27,772 bases of DNA, taken from assembly GCF_001039355.2 (NCBI RefSeq), contig NW_019775545.1, positions 215,587 to 243,358 on the forward strand. The letters run 5' to 3'. How positions within the stretch are numbered: the stretch's first letter is position 1; every line of letters begins with the position of its first letter. The position numbers and the translations under genes were made by a program. The DNA comes from Lingula anatina (lineage: Eukaryota > Brachiopoda > Lingulata > Lingulida > Lingulidae). Shown here piece after piece: positions 25,601-27,772 of this stretch. Under the pieces are notes generated by a model. It was not told the DNA's origin, searched no databases, and saw nothing but the letters and a program-made list of their open reading frames with translations.

Positions 25601-27155
25601 ATGGTTTCCCCAGTCTCTGACTGTTGTTCTGTGATGCCCCACCTCAGGTCCACGTAGGTGAACTGTACCCCTCTGTCAGCACAGACACGGTTGATCTGAA
25701 ATATATGAATAAATATCATAACAGTTCTCAGTTTTCAGCAAAAAAATACTACGTCTTCTGACTACTAATTTTAACCAAATTTGCTAAGGATTTTGTCATA
25801 GTAATTTTGAGTACATGTACTCAGGTTTTGATGACTTAATTACTCAGTATATGTGAATTCCAGTATATGTTATTGCTCTTTTTAAGAAAACGTAATTAGC
25901 AAAACTATAATTCACTGCACTATGTAAAAAAAAATCAAAAAGACATGTAAGTAAATTTTTTTTAAGTGACTTCACCCACCTCTCTAAATATTTTCTTAAT
26001 CAACTCCTCCCTTTCCATTTTGAAGTCTCTGAAAGTGCTGGAGACAAAGAATCTGATTTCTCTCTTCTTTTTCTTTTTTCTTTCCACTTGAGGCTTGAAG
26101 GTGGCGACCTCTGTCTGTTTCTGGAAGGACTTGTCAACTTCTGGTACCACTGAATAATGTTTTTACGAAAAAATCTTGTTTATTTGACTATTTGTGACTC
26201 ATTACTGGGCCAAATAAAGGCAAATTATTGCTTGTAACACAAAACATGAGTACCTGGCCAGTAACACCAGAATATTGACAGTTTCTGTAGCATTTGAGAA
26301 CAGCAAAATCCTTCTTATCACCAAGGGACCTTTACTTTACAAAATATGTACTTTAACATGTATTAATAGGCTGAATCTTCTATATATTCAACCAAACTCT
26401 AGATATCTACTTTAACATGTATTCATAAGATGAATGCTCTTTATCATCAACCAAAACAAACTTGTACCATTATCTTCCATGAGATCCGCCAGGAGATCCT
26501 GTTTGTCTGCTACGACTTTGTTGATCAGCTTTTCTCTTTGCTGGAATATTTCTATGGTGCCATCCTTGCCAGCTTCTGACAACTTCTTCACCTGCAAAAC
26601 AATAATATCGTATGTGTGTGTGCCTGTGTGCGTACATGCACATGCTTTCAATTGACATATCACATGGACTATGTGGACAGCCACATTGTCTCTATACTCA
26701 TTAAAACAAAATATGCAAGAATCATTTCAAAATTACTGCAATGACTCTGAAAATAGTTTCACTGGATCTCAGTTGTTGATAGTTTCGTCTGTTCACTCTG
26801 ACAGACTCCGCAGCTGAATTACCTGTTCAGGTGAAACAGTCAACAGGTAAATCTAATGTGCATCTATCACAAATGAAAACTTTTTAACTTTTTAACTATA
26901 ACAACATTACCCCACCTGGCTGGCTTCCTCATAGGCGTCATTTTCAGCTGCGATAGCCTCTCTCTGTACCCGTATCACAGCAGCTGATATGATGGCTCCG
27001 TAGAACCCCGCCCAGTACTTGTCATCTTTACCCATGGAGGTGATTCCCACTCGACGCACACCCGGTCCATAGTTAGTGAATGTGGTGGCAGCCTCGGTCC
27101 ATTTGTAGTCCCTGTATATCCTGTCTGTCTTCCCAGTGGTAAATGATGCTATCTC
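16687..27155 (-). CDS. FBA-DUF4062-NACHT-TPR protein, 5' end outside window
   Basis: Large STAND-type NTPase; molluscan relatives are usually named 'TPR repeat-containing protein DDB_G0287407-like' or 'nephrocystin-3-like'. Twenty-two exons, in coding order: 27155-26916, 26591-26468, 26149-25980, 25695-25582, 25238-25065, 24619-24509, 24220-24091, 23732-23537, 23311-23182, 22849-22680, 22405-22326, 21928-21734, 21393-21266, 20723-20639, 20315-20118, 19896-19759, 19386-19241, 18948-18825, 18482-18363, 17872-17726, 17416-17175, 16849-16687. They give about 1107 residues. Every junction is GT/AG and in phase except exon 24091-24220, which has 130 nt where a multiple of 3 is required. Domains are entered separately. 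The molecular role is unknown; by analogy it is an NTP-driven sensor or scaffold. The N-terminal half of the FBA domain and the start codon lie beyond 27772. Confidence 0.88.
17001..17181 (-). repeat. 27-bp minisatellite containing the 5' splice site
   Basis: Seven copies of a 27-bp unit (one is 28 bp), starting at 17001, 17028, 17055, 17082, 17110, 17137 and 17164 on the + strand. On the - strand each copy reads about GTGAG/GTGGGAGGGGCTT. The copy at 17164 spans the end of the penultimate coding exon (17175-17416) and its donor. The other copies lie in the intron and repeat the same donor-like sequence, except that copy 2 has GATGGG instead of GGTGGG. Confidence 0.93.
18021..18205. mobile_element. 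Probable MITE or inverted-repeat element
   Basis: In the intron 17873-18362. Left CCAGAGATTAGATCGATCTA pairs imperfectly with right TAGATGGATCTAAAAGCTCTGG. The inside is GC-richer than the surroundings. I find no clear target duplication, so the ends are uncertain by several bases. Alternative: a decayed palindromic repeat. Confidence 0.55.
19537..19553 (+). repeat. Poly-T tract
   Basis: Seventeen T in the intron 19387-19758. Homopolymer only. Confidence 0.9.
19759..20723 (-). other. Post-NACHT winged-helix-like segment
   Basis: Three exons (20639-20723, 20118-20315, 19759-19896). Words such as GMSEGELRDLL and FFHDHLRQAVESKYL match the region between ATPase and repeats in related STAND proteins, where the F-H-D-x-L-R pattern is usual. 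It is followed by a Leu/Lys-rich helical stretch that leads into the repeats. Confidence 0.65.
19937..19957 (+). repeat. Poly-G tract
   Basis: G-rich run in the intron 19897-20117. Simple sequence. Confidence 0.85.
20999..21115 (+). repeat. 18/21-bp minisatellite
   Basis: Six units beginning ATAGTCTACTATAAAG, with lengths 21, 18, 18, 18, 21 and 21 bp. The 21-bp form ends AAACT and the 18-bp form AC. It lies in the intron 20724-21265 of the NACHT-TPR gene. Each unit contains TATAGT..ACTATA, a short inverted repeat. The open frames across it on both strands are a by-product of the 3n period. Confidence 0.95.
21266..23732 (-). other. NACHT/STAND NTPase domain
   Basis: Six exons. Walker A is GESGSGKSALVANWV, split by the intron 23312-23536. 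Walker B is FIILDALNQLDD (exon 22680-22849). STLPGRA follows, a sensor-like arginine position, and then LHVKPLQKEEKGEIIVGYL and LYLRSLLDEV, the usual NACHT helical part in this family. The motifs needed for nucleotide binding look intact, so the domain should be ATP/GTP-competent if translated. Confidence 0.9.
22098..22118. repeat. (TA)n tract
   Basis: Short TA dinucleotide run in the intron 21929-22325. Simple sequence. Confidence 0.85.
23879..24067. mobile_element. Harbinger-like MITE with TAA duplication
   Basis: A 189-bp element in the intron 23733-24090. Left GACCGCATTCACATCGAGTT and right AACTCAATGTGAATGTGGTC are inverted repeats with two mismatches. TAA flanks both ends (23876-23878, 24068-24070). 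A 3-bp TWA duplication is characteristic of PIF/Harbinger elements. No coding capacity. Its edge is about 20 bases from the donor of the frameshifted exon 24091-24220. Confidence 0.85.
24509..26149 (-). other. DUF4062 domain
   Basis: Four exons. After a basic KKKKK stretch comes the signature FVSSTFRDFKMEREEL, then VDLRWGIT, LNEIDKCRPYF, MLGERFGW, and SVTQLEVLHGVLRD with FFYMREP. This is the standard DUF4062 order. The domain has a Rossmann-like TIR-related fold, and in eukaryotes it is typically placed N-terminal to NACHT ATPases. Its biochemical activity is not established. Confidence 0.9.
25342..25507. mobile_element. MITE, second family, copy 2 (left end lost)
   Basis: In the intron 25239-25581. 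It matches the element at 13308-13484 over most of its length: G run, GGGAAAAGGT, CTCAAAGGTTTCATTGTGAAAA, CCACTTTTTC. The right terminus CTGGCTACAAGCCT is the exact inverse of the left terminus of copy 1. The left terminus is missing or degraded before the G run. Confidence 0.85.
26346..26460. repeat. ~58-bp tandem duplication
   Basis: Two adjacent units share CTACTTTAACATGTATT / GTACTTTAACATGTATT, then a GATGAAT / GCTGAAT word, then CAACCAAA. It lies in the intron 26150-26467, immediately beside the donor of exon 26468-26591. Confidence 0.75.
26468..26591 (-). other. Helical linker exon
   Basis: Forty-one codons rich in K, E, Q and L (LSEAGKDGTIEIF, REKLINKVVADKQDLLADL). They are predicted helical or short coiled coil and join the FBA domain to DUF4062. 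No named domain is recognised. Confidence 0.7.
26819..26850. repeat. Perfect 9-bp inverted repeat
   Basis: TTACCTGTT and AACAGGTAA separated by 14 bases, in the intron 26592-26915. No element or gene is attached to it. Confidence 0.6.
26916..27155 (-). other. FBA (F-box-associated) domain, C-terminal half
   Basis: One 80-codon exon. Residues about 1-63 read W-(6)-FTNYGPGVRRVG-(9)-YWAGFYGA-(8)-IRV, which is the C-terminal beta-sandwich pattern of FBA domains in FBXO2/FBXO6/FBXO44 and NCCRP1. In FBXO2 a Tyr-Trp pair at the equivalent YW of this block contacts the glycan core (from memory); the pair is present here. No F-box is visible, since the region upstream is outside the window. The tail of the exon is an acidic helix (REAIAAENDAYEEASQ). 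FBA assignment rests on motif recognition only. Confidence 0.75.
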
Positions 27156-27772
27156 CTACAACCACAAAAGTTGAATAAGTTATACATTTGATCAGGTGGT
27201 GTTGGGAGGGGGGGTTAAATTTTTAAAAAATGAACAATAATAACAATGTCTATATAGGTTATGACAGCAATTTTCTACAATTTAATTGTAAAAAATACAA
27301 GTCATGTCAATTACATTTTCATCGGGGTGGGTGGGGCAAATATAATAATAATTTATAATAATCAAATAATTATAATTATTAGATAAGATGGACACTATTT
27401 GATTTCCAATCTTTATTAACTGGAAACAATGAAGGCTGAAATGCATACAAACAAACTATTAGTAAACTCAGTGATATAATAAATGGAAAAATATGAAATA
27501 CACAATAAAGAACTAGATCATGAAATACTGATATATGTAAATAAATGAAAGTCACCTCAGGTATAAAAAGTCCTGCACACCTCCTATCAGGGTGAAGTCC
27601 AGTGTCTGAATGATTCACTATATAGGCCTACACAGTGTGCATATAGAGAATGACATGTTCTCCAGGTAAGTACTGATGCAACATAGCCTTTGGCTACATC
27701 TAACATCTGACTAAGTACTCTTGGTAAGCAATTACCTTTGAATGAAAACTACAGTATGCTCATTATTCTCTA
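27156..27772. other. Intron upstream of FBA exon, no exon recognised
   Basis: About 600 bases of AT-rich sequence with two G-rich patches (27206-27218, 27324-27336). On the - strand I looked for the exon encoding the first half of the FBA domain and did not find it. The next exon presumably lies beyond the window. Confidence 0.6.

Noticed and set aside
16687-27155. Naming the gene nephrocystin-3 (NPHP3)
   Set aside because: NPHP3 shares NACHT plus TPR, but its N-terminus is myristoylated coiled coil, not FBA, and DUF4062 words such as FVSSTFRDF are not how I remember it. The repeats also differ, so no symbol is given.
16687-27155. Calling this an antiviral or anti-microbial defence system
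   Set aside because: STAND architecture alone does not show the role; no neighbour or regulatory signal here supports a specific function.
27598-27772. Possible upstream exon on - strand starting after a CAG near 27700
   Set aside because: The open frame stops after about 38 codons without a fitting donor, and the peptide does not resemble the first half of an FBA domain.

Overview
This is a nuclear segment from an animal genome. It holds spliced genes with GT/AG introns of about 0.2-1.2 kb, AT-rich introns, small inverted-repeat transposons in introns, and one assembly gap. Gene content (SEC61A, TSR2, a BTB-kelch gene and a large DUF4062-NACHT-TPR gene) and the abundance of small TIR elements suggest a lophotrochozoan, most likely a mollusc. 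That placement is an inference; nothing in the sequence fixes the species.

The layout is four genes in alternating orientation. (1) SEC61A, + strand, 37-5878: 12 exons that join into a complete 476-residue translocon subunit, followed by a 3' UTR with AATAAA at 6581. (2) TSR2, - strand, 9260-7114: 6 exons, 207 residues, a ribosome-biogenesis chaperone for eS26, tail-to-tail with SEC61A. (3) A BTB-BACK-kelch gene, + strand, 9578-15146: 10 exons, 609 residues, head-to-head with TSR2 across about 317 bp. One intron contains a 349-base N gap. (4) A large - strand gene, from beyond 27772 down to 16687, tail-to-tail with the kelch gene. 22 exons are visible and the 5' end lies outside the window. 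I joined exons by checking phase at every junction. All junctions close in frame except one exon, 24091-24220, which is one base too long.

The fourth gene is the most interesting. Its visible protein reads, in order: C-terminal half of an F-box-associated (FBA) lectin-like domain, a short helical linker, DUF4062, a NACHT/STAND NTPase with an intact Walker A, a winged-helix-like segment, and C-terminal TPR-like repeats. This is the layout of a signal-transduction ATPase receptor with a possible glycan-recognition module at the front. It carries a probable one-base frameshift just before the NTPase. Its penultimate exon ends in a 27-bp minisatellite that copies the 5' splice site.

The introns hold at least four short non-autonomous DNA transposons with recognisable inverted termini. 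Two have 5-bp target duplications and one has a TAA duplication. There are also two minisatellites, a tandem array interrupted by the gap, and several small duplications. No tRNA, rRNA or CRISPR is visible.
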